From: Paramagnetospirillum kuznetsovii
Lineage (GTDB): Bacteria; Pseudomonadota; Alphaproteobacteria; Rhodospirillales; Magnetospirillaceae
Reading direction: 5' to 3'
DNA: 64,000 bases
Assembly: GCF_003284725.1 (NCBI RefSeq)
Contig: NZ_PGTO01000015.1
Location: forward strand, 1 to 64,000
Shown: positions 41,331 through 50,403 of the stretch, piece after piece
Numbering within the stretch: the first letter of the stretch is position 1
How the letters are laid out: every line of letters starts with the position of its first letter
The notes under the pieces: generated by a model
Seen by the model: only the letters and a program-made list of their open reading frames with translations
Databases searched by the model: none
Told to the model about the DNA's origin: nothing
Position numbers and translations under genes: made by a program

Positions 41331-41975
41331 TTACCCCAAACCCAGCTTGGCCGCGATCTCGTCGGCCAAGGCCTTGATTTCCTTGGTGGCGGTATGGCGC
41401 GGATTGCTTTCCAATACGCCCTTGCCCTCCATCATGGAGGCGGCGAAGGCAACGCGGTTGCCCAGGACGGAGGCCGCCACCGGAACCTCGGCATCGGCGA
41501 TCTTGCGGCGAACCGCATCCACCAGCTTGCCGCGCGACGGAGTCCGGTTGAAGACCATCAGGGCCGGAGACTTCTCCTTGCGCGCCATCTCCAGGGTGGG
41601 GCCGGTGGCCCACAGATCCATGGGCGAAGGCTGCATGGGCACCAAGATCAGGTCGGCGGCGCGCACCGCGATGCGCACCTCGGTCTCGGCATGGGGCGGG
41701 CTGTCGATCAGCACCAGATCCACGTCGCGCTTCAAGCGTTCCAGCTCGGTGGACAGCCGCCAGCCCGAGGCCTGCACGAAGGTGATGCCGCCGCCGGTAT
41801 CGTCCACCAGCGCCTTGCGGATGTCGTACCATGCCGCCAGCGAGCCCTGCGGATCGATATCCAGCAATCCGACCCGCATGCCCGCACGAGCATAGGTCAC
41901 GGCCAATTGCGCCGCGATGGTGGTCTTTCCCGCGCCGCCCTTCTGCTGGGCGATGGTCACGGCCTTGGCCGACAT
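41331..41975 (-). CDS. ParA-family ATPase
   Basis: A 214-aa deviant-Walker ATPase with QQKGGAGKTTIAAQLA (about 10-25), the Walker A' aspartate in DIDPQGSLAAW and a switch II region LIDSPPHAE. The short length, without an N-terminal HTH, fits the orphan ParA group (for example those placing cytoplasmic clusters or plasmid-type partition ATPases). No ParB or centromere-like repeats are next to it. In an organism with many chemoreceptors, a role in protein positioning is possible but unproven. Confidence 0.9.
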   Translation of the reverse strand: MSAKAVTIAQQKGGAGKTTIAAQLAVTYARAGMRVGLLDIDPQGSLAAWYDIRKALVDDTGGGITFVQASGWRLSTELERLKRDVDLVLIDSPPHAETEVRIAVRAADLILVPMQPSPMDLWATGPTLEMARKEKSPALMVFNRTPSRGKLVDAVRRKIADAEVPVAASVLGNRVAFAASMMEGKGVLESNPRHTATKEIKALADEIAAKLGLG

Positions 41976-42054
41976 GGCGTCCCCCTGATTGAAACCGATG
42001 GAAGGAAGGCTAGCCCTTTGGCGTCATTTTGCAAGGCCCAGTGGCGCAAACCGG

Positions 42055-43116
42055 TCATTCACCATGCAAAATCCACAAGGTCCGCAGTCCGAGCATTCCC
42101 ACGGCCACCAAGGCCGCCCGCCAGAAGCGGCGGTGATCGGGGGGGGGAAAGACCAGGGCACTGAGGCTCCACAAGGCGGCAAGGCTTGGTCCGCATAGGA
42201 TCTGGGCGGGCAACAGATCCACCTCGTCGCGCCGTCCGCCCACCAAGACCGCCAGGGCCAATTGCGCCGCCACCATGCCGGTCAGCAGACGCGCCAGGGG
42301 CTGGGCCGCGATCAGCCCGCGCCGCCTCAGTCGGAAATAGCCCATGAGGGCCATGAGCGATGCCGCCAGGATCACGGCGAACAGGGGATTGTCGGCGAGA
42401 AGGGCCGCCACGGCGTCGGGCCTTATCCGGCCTCCCAGCGCCAGCAGCGACGGGTCGGCCGCCGAAAGGATCACGGTGGCGAGGATGGCGGCCAGCGGCA
42501 GGATCACCAGGGCGCGGCGGCGATCGAGCAGAAAGACCGGAACCAGCGCCAATGCCGCGAAACTCCCCTTGCCGGCCACTCCCATTCCGATGATCAGCCC
42601 CAGCCACCCGGCATGGCGGTCCTCCAACGCCTCGGCCCGCATGACCCGGACCGCCGCCACCACCAGCAGACAAACGGCAATCATCAAGATCGGATCAGGC
42701 TGGAGCCTGCTCGCCCCGCCGATCACCCACGGAAACAGCAGCGGAGCACACTGCGCCAGCAGGGCCGGAGCCAAGCGGCCCGTCAGGGCGAACACCGCAG
42801 CCCCGCTCCATGCGAGAGCCAGACCGACAAGCGGATAAAGACTTCCGGTCGCCACGCGCCAATGGGACCGGGGATCGCCCATGACCGATTCCACCACCAA
42901 GCCGGTGGGATCGCCCGCATGCATCAGCCGGATCACAAGGGCGACGAAGGCGGAAATGGGGCGTCCCGCCTCCCCCTGGATCACTCGCAGACCATCCACC
43001 AAGGTCGCCAGATCCGCTTCGGGCACCGTCACGGTTCGCGTCATGAACAACAGCAAGACCACAAGGATCGGCAATGCGGTCAGCATCAGCCGCTCCTTGA
43101 CGGCCGCCCAGCTCAT
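42055..43116 (-). CDS. polytopic membrane protein of unknown function
   Basis: A 353-aa protein with about ten hydrophobic helices, leucine/alanine-rich, and a polar loop after TM1 (VPEADLATLVDGLRVIQGEAGR). The general layout recalls membrane glycosyltransferase-like (GT-C) proteins, but I see no diagnostic acidic motif, and the assignment would be speculative. Its start overlaps the methyltransferase stop by 4 bp, so the two are likely translated together. Confidence 0.72.
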   Translation of the reverse strand: MSWAAVKERLMLTALPILVVLLLFMTRTVTVPEADLATLVDGLRVIQGEAGRPISAFVALVIRLMHAGDPTGLVVESVMGDPRSHWRVATGSLYPLVGLALAWSGAAVFALTGRLAPALLAQCAPLLFPWVIGGASRLQPDPILMIAVCLLVVAAVRVMRAEALEDRHAGWLGLIIGMGVAGKGSFAALALVPVFLLDRRRALVILPLAAILATVILSAADPSLLALGGRIRPDAVAALLADNPLFAVILAASLMALMGYFRLRRRGLIAAQPLARLLTGMVAAQLALAVLVGGRRDEVDLLPAQILCGPSLAALWSLSALVFPPPDHRRFWRAALVAVGMLGLRTLWILHGE

Positions 43117-43814
43117 GGCGGCGACTTCAGCGACAGCACGGCATAGAGGTTGGCGCTCCAGAATTCCGGCGGCGTCAGCAGCGCCCAGGACAGGAAGCGA
43201 TGAACCAGCGCATCGGTGATCATCCGCCGCCGCGAGCCTTGCCGCTGGGCGTAGATCACGGCCGGACCATAACCGGCCGCATCGGCCAATTGGCGCAGCG
43301 AAATGGGCGAAAAGGCGGTGCGATGAGTCAAATCGCCGAATTGGTATTGCAGGCCCCAGGGCGCCCCGGCATTGGGCACCTTGACCACCACCTTGCCGCC
43401 GGGGGCAAGGCGGCCACGAATGGATTGCAGCAGGCGTTGCGCCTCTTCCGGCGAAAAATGCTCCAAGACATCCAACAAGACCACTCGGTCGAACGGCCCC
43501 AGGCCCGAATCGGCCAGCACGTCATGGGCGTCGCGGCAGGCGAAGTCGCCCCGGACTTCGGCAGGCACCACCTCGGCCAGGGCGGGGTCGTGGTCGATGC
43601 CCAACAGCCGCGTCACCCCCTTGGCCCGCAGATAGGCCAGGAACGCACCGGTGCCGCAGCCGATCTCCAGATAGGACATGCCCGGGGCGCAAGCCGCGGG
43701 CCCCCAGATTTCCCGGTCGAAACGGCTTATCTGCTTGGACCCGACCGATGGGGTGGCATAGCCCTTGTGACTGGCATAGGTGCCGTAGAAGCCCGGCGCT
43801 TGCTCGTTCAACAC
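43113..43814 (-). CDS. class I SAM-dependent methyltransferase
   Basis: A 233-aa methyltransferase with motif I YLEIGCGTGAFLAYL (about 48-62), an acidic residue after the second strand (GIDHDPALAE) and motif IV VVLLDVLEHFSPEEA. The C-terminal GDLTHRTAFSPISLRQL is common in methyltransferases found in surface-polysaccharide clusters. It is coupled with a downstream polytopic membrane protein. The substrate is unknown. Confidence 0.87.
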   Translation of the reverse strand: MLNEQAPGFYGTYASHKGYATPSVGSKQISRFDREIWGPAACAPGMSYLEIGCGTGAFLAYLRAKGVTRLLGIDHDPALAEVVPAEVRGDFACRDAHDVLADSGLGPFDRVVLLDVLEHFSPEEAQRLLQSIRGRLAPGGKVVVKVPNAGAPWGLQYQFGDLTHRTAFSPISLRQLADAAGYGPAVIYAQRQGSRRRMITDALVHRFLSWALLTPPEFWSANLYAVLSLKSPP

Positions 43815-43865
43815 ATTTTCTCCCGCTGGCCGTCGCTACGGTTTAGCGGAGGGTCGCCAAGACGG

Positions 43866-45737
43866 TCAATCGCCAACGAAGACCCGGTCGCGTCCGGCTT
43901 CCTTGGCCTGATACATGGCGGCATCGGCGCGGCGCAGGGCGGCATCGATATCCATGTCCTCTTCCTTCACTTGTGCAACGCCGAAACTGGCCGTGAGAGT
44001 CAGCGTCCCTCGGTCGGTCCGAATTGTGATTTCGCCGATTTTATCGTGCAGCCGCTTGGCGACTTCAAGGGCCGGTTCCAACTCGGTTTCGGGCAGCATG
44101 ATGGCGAATTCCTCGCCTCCCATGCGACCGACAACGTCGATATCGCGCAAGGTGGCGACGCAGCTATCGGCCACCGCCTTGATGGCATCGTCGCCGACCC
44201 CGTGGCCGTATCCGTCGTTGATGCGCTTGAAGTGGTCCAGGTCGAACATGATGACGCTGAGTTTGCGATCATGGCGCTGAACGCGGCTGAGTTCGGTGGC
44301 GGCCAGATCGAGGAAGTGGCGGCGATTGCCCACACCGGTCAAGGGATCGGTGGTGGCAAGGCGCCGCAACTCGGTCTCCATGGTCTGGCGCTCGGTGATG
44401 TCGATCACCGTGCCGACGATTCCGGCGGGCTTACCCTCGGCATCGTCGTAGCGCGCCTTGTCGATGATCACCTTGCGCACCGATCCGTCGGCGCGGGCCA
44501 AGTCGGTCTCGTAGGTCTTGTTGCCCGCGCCCAACATAATCTCGTTGTCGGAGGCGGCATAGGATTGCGCCACATCGGCGGGGAACACCTCGAAAATGGT
44601 CCGCCCTGACAGGCTTGCGCGCGGTCGTCCGAAGAAGCTTTCATAGGCCATGTTGCAGGTAACGAATCTGCCGTCGCGGTCGCGGGCGAAAATTGGAATG
44701 GGCAGCGTTTCCAGCAAGGCGTCCTGGAAGGACAACTGCGCCCCCAAGGTCTTGTCCAGTTGCCCCTTCCAATACGACATCACGGTGGCGACCACCGCCA
44801 CCAGCAGGGCAAGGGCGAGGATGATGATGGCCTGATCACGGGACTTGGACCACGCGCCCATCACTTCGGACTCGGCGATGCCCACCACCGCGTAGATGTC
44901 GTATTTCGGCAGCTTCCTGATGGCGGCGACACGCTTGGCGCCGTCGATGGGCGAAACGCTATCGAACCAGCCCTCGTCGTCGCCGCTGTCCAGGATCTGC
45001 GCCGCCCCATCGGATTTTATCACCTTGCCGAACAGGCTTTCCGAGACGGGATGGCGAACGAGAAGTCGGTGCTTGCCGTCACGCAGCGAGACGACACTGC
45101 CCGGCCCCAAGGCCAAACCGCCGTAAAAGCCTTCCATGTAGCTGGTCATGCCGATATTGGCGACCACCATGCCTGCGAATTCGCCCTTGGGGCCGACGAT
45201 GCGGCGGGCAACCTGAATCCCCCATTTATTGGAGACCCTGCCCTTCACCACCTCGGACACCACCGGCCCGTCTCCCGGCCCCGCCTTCAATTCGAGGAAA
45301 TAGCCGCGGTCTCCCAGACTGCCGCCCGGCGGCGTGCCCACCGAATTGACAAAAACGGTGCCGTCCTGATCGGTCATGGTCATGGAGACGATGGCGGTCG
45401 CCTTGGACTGCAAGGCGACCAACCGGCTTTCCAAATCCCTGCGGCGCATCGGGTCCAGCGACTTGGACGCGGCCATATCGGCGGTGGTGGGAAGCTTGAC
45501 CGCCTGTTCGAGAACCATGTCGGCCCGCTCGAAAGTGCCCAGCGCGTGCTCGGCCACCAAACGCACATAGGAGGTGGCGAGGCGAATGCCGCGCTCCCTG
45601 GCATCGGCATAGGATCGACTGAGATCGATATAGACGTGAATGGTGAGCAATAGCAGGGCCGTCCAAATGACGGCGATGGAAAGCCACCCACCCTTGGCGG
45701 TTAACGACCCTCTCGCCACATTCACCTCGTCGACCAT
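43866..45737 (-). CDS. membrane diguanylate cyclase (dCache-like sensor, PAS, GGDEF)
   Basis: A 623-aa protein: TM1 at about 20-40, a large periplasmic sensor with Cache/PDC features (LVRHPVSESLFGKV, GSVVSLRDGKHRLL), TM2 near 290-310, a PAS domain (about 330-440) and a GGDEF domain. The active site is GRMGGEEFAIMLP, and DHFKRINDGYGHGVGD is the substrate helix, so cyclic di-GMP synthesis is expected. An RxxD inhibitory site is not evident immediately before GGEEF. ATG 45737 is preferred over TTG 45755. Confidence 0.93.
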   Translation of the reverse strand: MVDEVNVARGSLTAKGGWLSIAVIWTALLLLTIHVYIDLSRSYADARERGIRLATSYVRLVAEHALGTFERADMVLEQAVKLPTTADMAASKSLDPMRRRDLESRLVALQSKATAIVSMTMTDQDGTVFVNSVGTPPGGSLGDRGYFLELKAGPGDGPVVSEVVKGRVSNKWGIQVARRIVGPKGEFAGMVVANIGMTSYMEGFYGGLALGPGSVVSLRDGKHRLLVRHPVSESLFGKVIKSDGAAQILDSGDDEGWFDSVSPIDGAKRVAAIRKLPKYDIYAVVGIAESEVMGAWSKSRDQAIIILALALLVAVVATVMSYWKGQLDKTLGAQLSFQDALLETLPIPIFARDRDGRFVTCNMAYESFFGRPRASLSGRTIFEVFPADVAQSYAASDNEIMLGAGNKTYETDLARADGSVRKVIIDKARYDDAEGKPAGIVGTVIDITERQTMETELRRLATTDPLTGVGNRRHFLDLAATELSRVQRHDRKLSVIMFDLDHFKRINDGYGHGVGDDAIKAVADSCVATLRDIDVVGRMGGEEFAIMLPETELEPALEVAKRLHDKIGEITIRTDRGTLTLTASFGVAQVKEEDMDIDAALRRADAAMYQAKEAGRDRVFVGD

Positions 45738-45866
45738 GCGCTCCGATCCGTACAATAAGCATGGATCGCCTCATGCATAAAGGGTTGCATTTCCATTTTC
45801 GCGACAGGCATTGCCGCCGCGTCGGAGCCACGCCATAGTCAGGTCTTCACCGTCCGGGAGGATAGG

Positions 45867-46367
45867 GTGCCAACCAAAGCCGCCGTGAACAAGAAAGCCG
45901 CCGCCGGGATTGCCCTGGCCGTCAATGGACAGAAGCGAACAGTGGCGGGAGACCCCAATCGCCCGCTTCTCTATGTCTTGCGCAATGATCTCGGTCTGAC
46001 CGGCGCCAAGTTCGGCTGCGGCAAGGGTCAGTGCGGCGCTTGCAGCGTCCTGATGAACAACGAGGCCGTCCGCTCCTGCCAAGTGACCTTGGCGCAAGCG
46101 GCGGGCAAATCCATCACCACCCTGGAAGGCCTGGGCGACATCAAGACCCCCCATCCGGTCCAGGCGGCCTTCATCGCCGAACAGGCCGCCCAATGCGGCT
46201 ATTGCGCCAACGGCATGGTGATGGCCACCGTGGCGCTGTTGGCCCGCACTCCCGAACCCAGCCTGGACGAGGCCAAGCAGGCCCTTGCCGGCAATCTGTG
46301 TCGCTGCGGCACCCATCGGCGCATCCTGCGCGCGGTGATGCGCGCCTCGGGGAGGGCGCAGCCATGA
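45867..46367 (+). CDS. [2Fe-2S] subunit of a molybdenum hydroxylase
   Basis: A 166-aa iron-sulfur subunit of the xanthine dehydrogenase family. The plant-ferredoxin-type cluster motif GCGKGQCGACSVLM is near 51-64, and the second cluster pattern CGYCANGMVM and CRCGTHRRI is in the C-terminal half. It passes electrons from the molybdenum cofactor subunit to an acceptor. GTG 45867 has GGGAGGATAG upstream. It overlaps the large subunit start by 4 bp. The N-terminus has a basic, alanine-rich extension but no clear signal. Confidence 0.92.
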   Translation: MPTKAAVNKKAAAGIALAVNGQKRTVAGDPNRPLLYVLRNDLGLTGAKFGCGKGQCGACSVLMNNEAVRSCQVTLAQAAGKSITTLEGLGDIKTPHPVQAAFIAEQAAQCGYCANGMVMATVALLARTPEPSLDEAKQALAGNLCRCGTHRRILRAVMRASGRAQP

Positions 46368-48580
46368 CCGCCGTCCTGTCTCGCCGCGATCTGCTGAGGG
46401 CTGGCGGCGCCCTGGTGGTCGGCTTCGCCCTGCCCCGCCCCAGTCCGGCCCAAGCGGCCATGGCCAAGACGGTGGACGCCACCGAATTGGACGGCTTCCT
46501 GGCCATTTCACCCGACGGCTCGGTGACCGTCTACTGCGGCAAGGTCGATCTCGGCCAAGGCTTGCGCATCGCCATCCCGCAGATGGCCGCCGAGGAATTG
46601 GGACTCGGAGTCGAGCGCATCACCCTTATCGAAGGCGATACCGCGCTGACCCCCGACCAAGGCCCCACCGCGGGCAGCACCGGAATCGCCAAGGGCGGCG
46701 TTCAGATCCGCCAGGCGGCGGCCACCGCCCGCCAAGCGCTGATCCGGCTTGCGGCCGCGCGGTTTGATGTCCCCGAGGACGGCCTGGATATCGTCGACGG
46801 CGACGTCCGTTCGCTGTCCGGCGAAGGCCCTTCGCTGGGCATCGGCGACCTGGTGGGCGAGCACGGCTTCGGCCTCAAGCTCGACCCCAAGGCGCCGCTG
46901 CGCAGCCCCGCTTCCTACAAGGTGGTGGGCAAGCCCCTGCCCCGGCCCGACGTGCCCGCCAAGGTCACCGGCCGCCACACCTATGTCCACGATTTCAGGC
47001 TACCCGGAATGCTGCACGGCAAGGTGATCCGCCCGCCCGCCGTGGGGGCGTCGCTGCTCGGCGTGGACGAGTCCGCGCTGAAGGCGTTCAAGGGTGTGCG
47101 CATCGTCCGCATCAAGGACTTCCTCGGCGTGGTCGCCGCCAGCGAGTGGGACGCCCTTCGCGCCGCCGACGCCTTGAAGGCCACCTGGTCGCAAACGGAG
47201 AACCTGATCGGCCACGAGGCGGTGCGGGACGCCATGAAGGCCGGTCCCTTCGTCGGCGAGGACATCGTCGTTTCCAAGGGCGATGCCGCCACGGCGCTTG
47301 CCGATCCAGACGTCGCGGTTCTAAAGGCCGAGTATTACTGGCCCGTGCAATCCCATGCCTCCATGGGGCCCAGTTGCGCCGTCGCCGACGTGAAATCCGA
47401 TTCCGCCACGCTGTGGACCGCCTCCCAGGCCACCCACCGTTTCCGGCCCGCCTATGCCGCCATGCTGGGCCTGCCCGTGGACATGGTGCGGCTGATCTAT
47501 CTGGATGGCTCGGGCTGCTATGGCATGAACGGCCATGACGACGCTTGCGCCGATGCCGCCCTGCTGTCCAAGGCGGTGGGCAAGCCGGTCCGCGTGCAGT
47601 GGAGCCGCGAGGATGAACTGGGCTGGGATCCCAAGGGACCGCCGCAATTGCTGGCCCTGGAGGCGACTCCCATGGAAGGCGGCGTCGTCGCAGGCTGGCG
47701 TACCGAGATGTGGCTGCCCAAGGCCACCGCCGGTCTGCCCAATGTGCCGTTGCTGGCCGCCCAGGCCGCCGGGATCGACCAGCCCATGGGGCTCGTCACC
47801 GGATTGATCACCCAGAACGGCGATCCGCCCTATGGCGTCGCCGCCGTCCAGGTCAAGGTCAACTGGCTGGCCGACGCCCCGCTGCGGCCCAGCAATATCC
47901 GCGCCCCGGGCAAGATCGCCAATTCCTTCGCGGTCGAGGGCTTTTTCGACGAGCTGTGCAACCAGGCCAAGGTGGACGGCCTTATCACGCGGCTGCAGAT
48001 GCTGAAGGATCTGCGCGGCATCATCGTGCTGAGCCGGGCCGCATCGCTGATCGGCTGGAAGCCGCGCCCGTCGCCCAACCCCGAATCCGATGGCGTGGGC
48101 CGTGGCGTCGCCTATGTCCACTACAAGCACTCCGAGACCTATGTGGCCGTGGCCATGGAAGTCTCGGTGGATCGCGACAGCGGCAAGGTCGCCGTGCGCC
48201 GGGTCGCCTGCGCCCATGATTGCGGGCTGGTGATCAATCCCGATGCGCTGAGGCTCCAGATCGAGGGCGCCATCATCCAGACCCTGTCGCGCACCCTGCT
48301 GGAGGAGGTCACCTTCGACACCAAGGCGGTGACCAGCACCGACTGGGCCAGCTATCCCATCCTAGGCTTCGCCGACATCCCCGACATCACGGTCGACCTC
48401 ATCAACCAGCCCAACCAGCCGCCCATGGGCGGCGGCGAGGCGGCGGCGACCCCCATCCCGGCGGCCCTGGCCAACGCCATCTTCGATGCCTGCGGGGCAC
48501 GGGTCAGGACGGTTCCCATCACCCCGGAACGGGTGAAGGCGGCCTTGGCGGAGGCTGACGCCAAGGACAAATTAGGATAG
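46364..48580 (+). CDS. molybdopterin-binding subunit, isoquinoline 1-oxidoreductase type
   Basis: A 738-aa large subunit resembling IorB and related periplasmic aldehyde oxidoreductases. The N-terminus SRRDLLRAGGALVVGFAL is a twin-arginine signal, so export of the folded enzyme is expected. The cofactor-contact regions include GQGLRIAIPQMAAEELG, QSHASMGPSCAVADV, RAPGKIANSFAVEGFFDEL and the C-terminal MGGGEAAATPIPAALANAIF with the catalytic glutamate. No FAD subunit or cytochrome subunit gene adjoins it, so the electron acceptor is unclear. The substrate is probably an N-heterocycle or aldehyde. Confidence 0.9.
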   Translation: MTAVLSRRDLLRAGGALVVGFALPRPSPAQAAMAKTVDATELDGFLAISPDGSVTVYCGKVDLGQGLRIAIPQMAAEELGLGVERITLIEGDTALTPDQGPTAGSTGIAKGGVQIRQAAATARQALIRLAAARFDVPEDGLDIVDGDVRSLSGEGPSLGIGDLVGEHGFGLKLDPKAPLRSPASYKVVGKPLPRPDVPAKVTGRHTYVHDFRLPGMLHGKVIRPPAVGASLLGVDESALKAFKGVRIVRIKDFLGVVAASEWDALRAADALKATWSQTENLIGHEAVRDAMKAGPFVGEDIVVSKGDAATALADPDVAVLKAEYYWPVQSHASMGPSCAVADVKSDSATLWTASQATHRFRPAYAAMLGLPVDMVRLIYLDGSGCYGMNGHDDACADAALLSKAVGKPVRVQWSREDELGWDPKGPPQLLALEATPMEGGVVAGWRTEMWLPKATAGLPNVPLLAAQAAGIDQPMGLVTGLITQNGDPPYGVAAVQVKVNWLADAPLRPSNIRAPGKIANSFAVEGFFDELCNQAKVDGLITRLQMLKDLRGIIVLSRAASLIGWKPRPSPNPESDGVGRGVAYVHYKHSETYVAVAMEVSVDRDSGKVAVRRVACAHDCGLVINPDALRLQIEGAIIQTLSRTLLEEVTFDTKAVTSTDWASYPILGFADIPDITVDLINQPNQPPMGGGEAAATPIPAALANAIFDACGARVRTVPITPERVKAALAEADAKDKLG

Positions 48581-48589
48581 GCTTGCATC

Positions 48590-48895
48590 ATGATGACCGA
48601 GGCTCGCCGACGCTGGATCGAGGAAGCCCGCCTGCGTGTAACCCACGCGGCGCTGCCCTTCGGCGCGCGAGTGTGGCTGTTCGGCTCTTGCGCCCGAGGC
48701 GATGCCTCTCGATTTAGCGATATCGACATTGCCGTCGAAGCCAAGGCCCGACTTTCCGGAATGGCACGCGCCGCCATCGATGAAGCCATCGAGTCGAGTT
48801 GTATTCCTTGCGATGTGGATGTGGTCGATCTGGCCGATGTCTCGGATACCTTCCGCGCTCGTGTGATGGCGGAGGCCGTGGAGTGGACCGCCTAG
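48590..48895 (+). CDS. MNT-type nucleotidyltransferase (probable antitoxin)
   Basis: A 101-aa minimal nucleotidyltransferase with the motif GSCARGDASRFSDIDIAVE (G32-S33 and D44/D46) and a third acidic position near DVDVV. In MntA/HepT systems this protein AMPylates and neutralises the HEPN toxin. It overlaps the HEPN gene by 13 bp, the classical arrangement. Starts 9 bp after the molybdenum hydroxylase stop. Confidence 0.88.
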   Translation: MMTEARRRWIEEARLRVTHAALPFGARVWLFGSCARGDASRFSDIDIAVEAKARLSGMARAAIDEAIESSCIPCDVDVVDLADVSDTFRARVMAEAVEWTA

Positions 48896-49296
48896 ACCAA
48901 AAGCTCGAGGTCGCGGGCAGAGCCTGCGCAACTTTGATTGAACTCGTCTCTCGCCCATATGGCGACGCGGTCGTGACACGGGACGCAACCATCCTTCGTT
49001 TCGTCTACAGCTTCGAGACCACATGGAAAGCGGCCCAGCGCGTCCTGAATCTCTACGAATCCATTGATGTCGCGACCCCCAGGGCGGTGATCCAGTCTTG
49101 CTGGAAAGCAGGTCTGCTCAATGATGAGCAAGCCGAGCAGATCATGGCGATGATCACCGATCGCAATCTCACGGTACATGCCTATGACGAGAAGCTAGCC
49201 GTCGAGCTTGCCACTCGTATTCCGGCCCATGCGGCGCTGCTCGGTTTCTGGCTGACCGCGTTGCGCAATCGCGTTGGCCGCGAGCAGAAGCCTTGA
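48883..49296 (+). CDS. HEPN-domain protein (probable HepT-like toxin)
   Basis: A 137-aa all-helical protein of the HI0074/nucleotidyltransferase-substrate-binding group. It starts at GTG 48883 inside the MNT gene. The RNase-type motif RNLTVHAYDE (R94-x4-H99) and the following tyrosine, the AMPylation site in HepT, are present. The YSFETTWKAAQRVL helix is typical of the family. The pair is probably a toxin-antitoxin module; the HI0074 branch has also been described without toxicity, so function needs caution. Confidence 0.85.
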   Translation: MDRLDQKLEVAGRACATLIELVSRPYGDAVVTRDATILRFVYSFETTWKAAQRVLNLYESIDVATPRAVIQSCWKAGLLNDEQAEQIMAMITDRNLTVHAYDEKLAVELATRIPAHAALLGFWLTALRNRVGREQKP

Positions 49297-49356
49297 TCCC
49301 AACCCTCGGCGAAGCTACATTAGACAGATGCTAATTAGCCGGAAATTACACCAATC

Positions 49357-50361
49357 ATGATGGATATTCGCGACGGGTTCCTGGACGCCATCGGCAACAC
49401 CCCCCTGATCCGCCTCAAGCGCGCCTCCGAGGAGACGGGCTGCGCGATTCTCGGCAAGGCGGAATTTCTCAATCCCGGCGGATCGGTCAAGGACCGCGCC
49501 GCCCTGGCCATGGTGCGCGATGCCGAGGCCAAGGGGCTGTTGAAGCCGGGCGGCGTCATCGTCGAGGGCACCGCGGGCAACACCGGCATCGGCCTCTGCC
49601 TGGTCGGCAATGCCCTGGGCTATCGCACCGTCATCGTCATGCCCGAGACCCAGAGCCAGGAAAAGAAGGACATGCTGCGCCTGATCGGCGCCGACCTCCG
49701 CCTGGTTCCGGCGCTTCCCTACGCCAATCCCGGCAATTACGTCCGCTATTCCGAAACCCTGGCCGCCGAACTGGCCAAGTCCGAACCCAACGGGGTGCTG
49801 TGGGCCAATCAGTTCGACAATACCGCCAACCGCATGGGCCATTTCCATACCACAGGCCAGGAGATCTGGCGCCAGACCGACGGCAAGGTGGATGCCTTCA
49901 CTTGCGCGGTGGGCACCGGCGGCACCCTGGCCGGGACCGGAATGGCGCTGAAGGAGAAGAACCGCGATGTGAAGATCGTGCTGGCCGATCCCATGGGCTC
50001 GGCTTTGTATAACCACTATGCCCATGGCGAGTTGAAGGCGGAGGGCACCTCCATCACCGAAGGAATCGGTCAGGGCAGAATTACCAAAAATCTGCTCGAC
50101 GCCCCCATCGACGATCAGCTTCGGATCACCGACGAGGAGGCTTTACCGTTGATTTTCAATCTGGTGAAGGAAGAAGGGCTGGTGCTGGGCGGGTCCAGCG
50201 GCATCAATGTCATGGCCGCCATCAAGGTCGCCCGCATGCTCGGTCCCGGACACACGGTGGTGACAGTGCTCTGCGATTATGGTACGCGCTATCAAAGCAA
50301 GCTGTTCAACCCTGCCTTCCTGCGCGAGCGCGATCTGCCGGTGCCCGATTGGCTGGGGTGA
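49357..50361 (+). CDS. cysK: cysteine synthase A
   Basis: A 334-aa PLP enzyme forming cysteine from O-acetylserine and sulfide. GNTPLIRLKR is at the N-terminus; the PLP lysine is K45 in NPGGSVKDRAAL, and the phosphate loop is EGTAGNTGIG. The C-terminal GGSSGINVMAAIKVA is typical. It is followed 42 bp later by sseA in the same direction; metC lies downstream as well, giving a loose sulfur-amino-acid group. A second ATG at 49360 is possible. Confidence 0.93.
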   Translation: MMDIRDGFLDAIGNTPLIRLKRASEETGCAILGKAEFLNPGGSVKDRAALAMVRDAEAKGLLKPGGVIVEGTAGNTGIGLCLVGNALGYRTVIVMPETQSQEKKDMLRLIGADLRLVPALPYANPGNYVRYSETLAAELAKSEPNGVLWANQFDNTANRMGHFHTTGQEIWRQTDGKVDAFTCAVGTGGTLAGTGMALKEKNRDVKIVLADPMGSALYNHYAHGELKAEGTSITEGIGQGRITKNLLDAPIDDQLRITDEEALPLIFNLVKEEGLVLGGSSGINVMAAIKVARMLGPGHTVVTVLCDYGTRYQSKLFNPAFLRERDLPVPDWLG

Positions 50362-50403
50362 GCAAGACCAGATAAGACCAAGCGAGCGAGGGGAAACCAC
50401 CGT

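Noticed and set aside
40852-41832. 326-codon form of the CopD-like gene
   Set aside because: The extra N-terminus overlaps the ParA-like gene in another frame and has no family similarity; the hydrophobic start at 41325 is normal.
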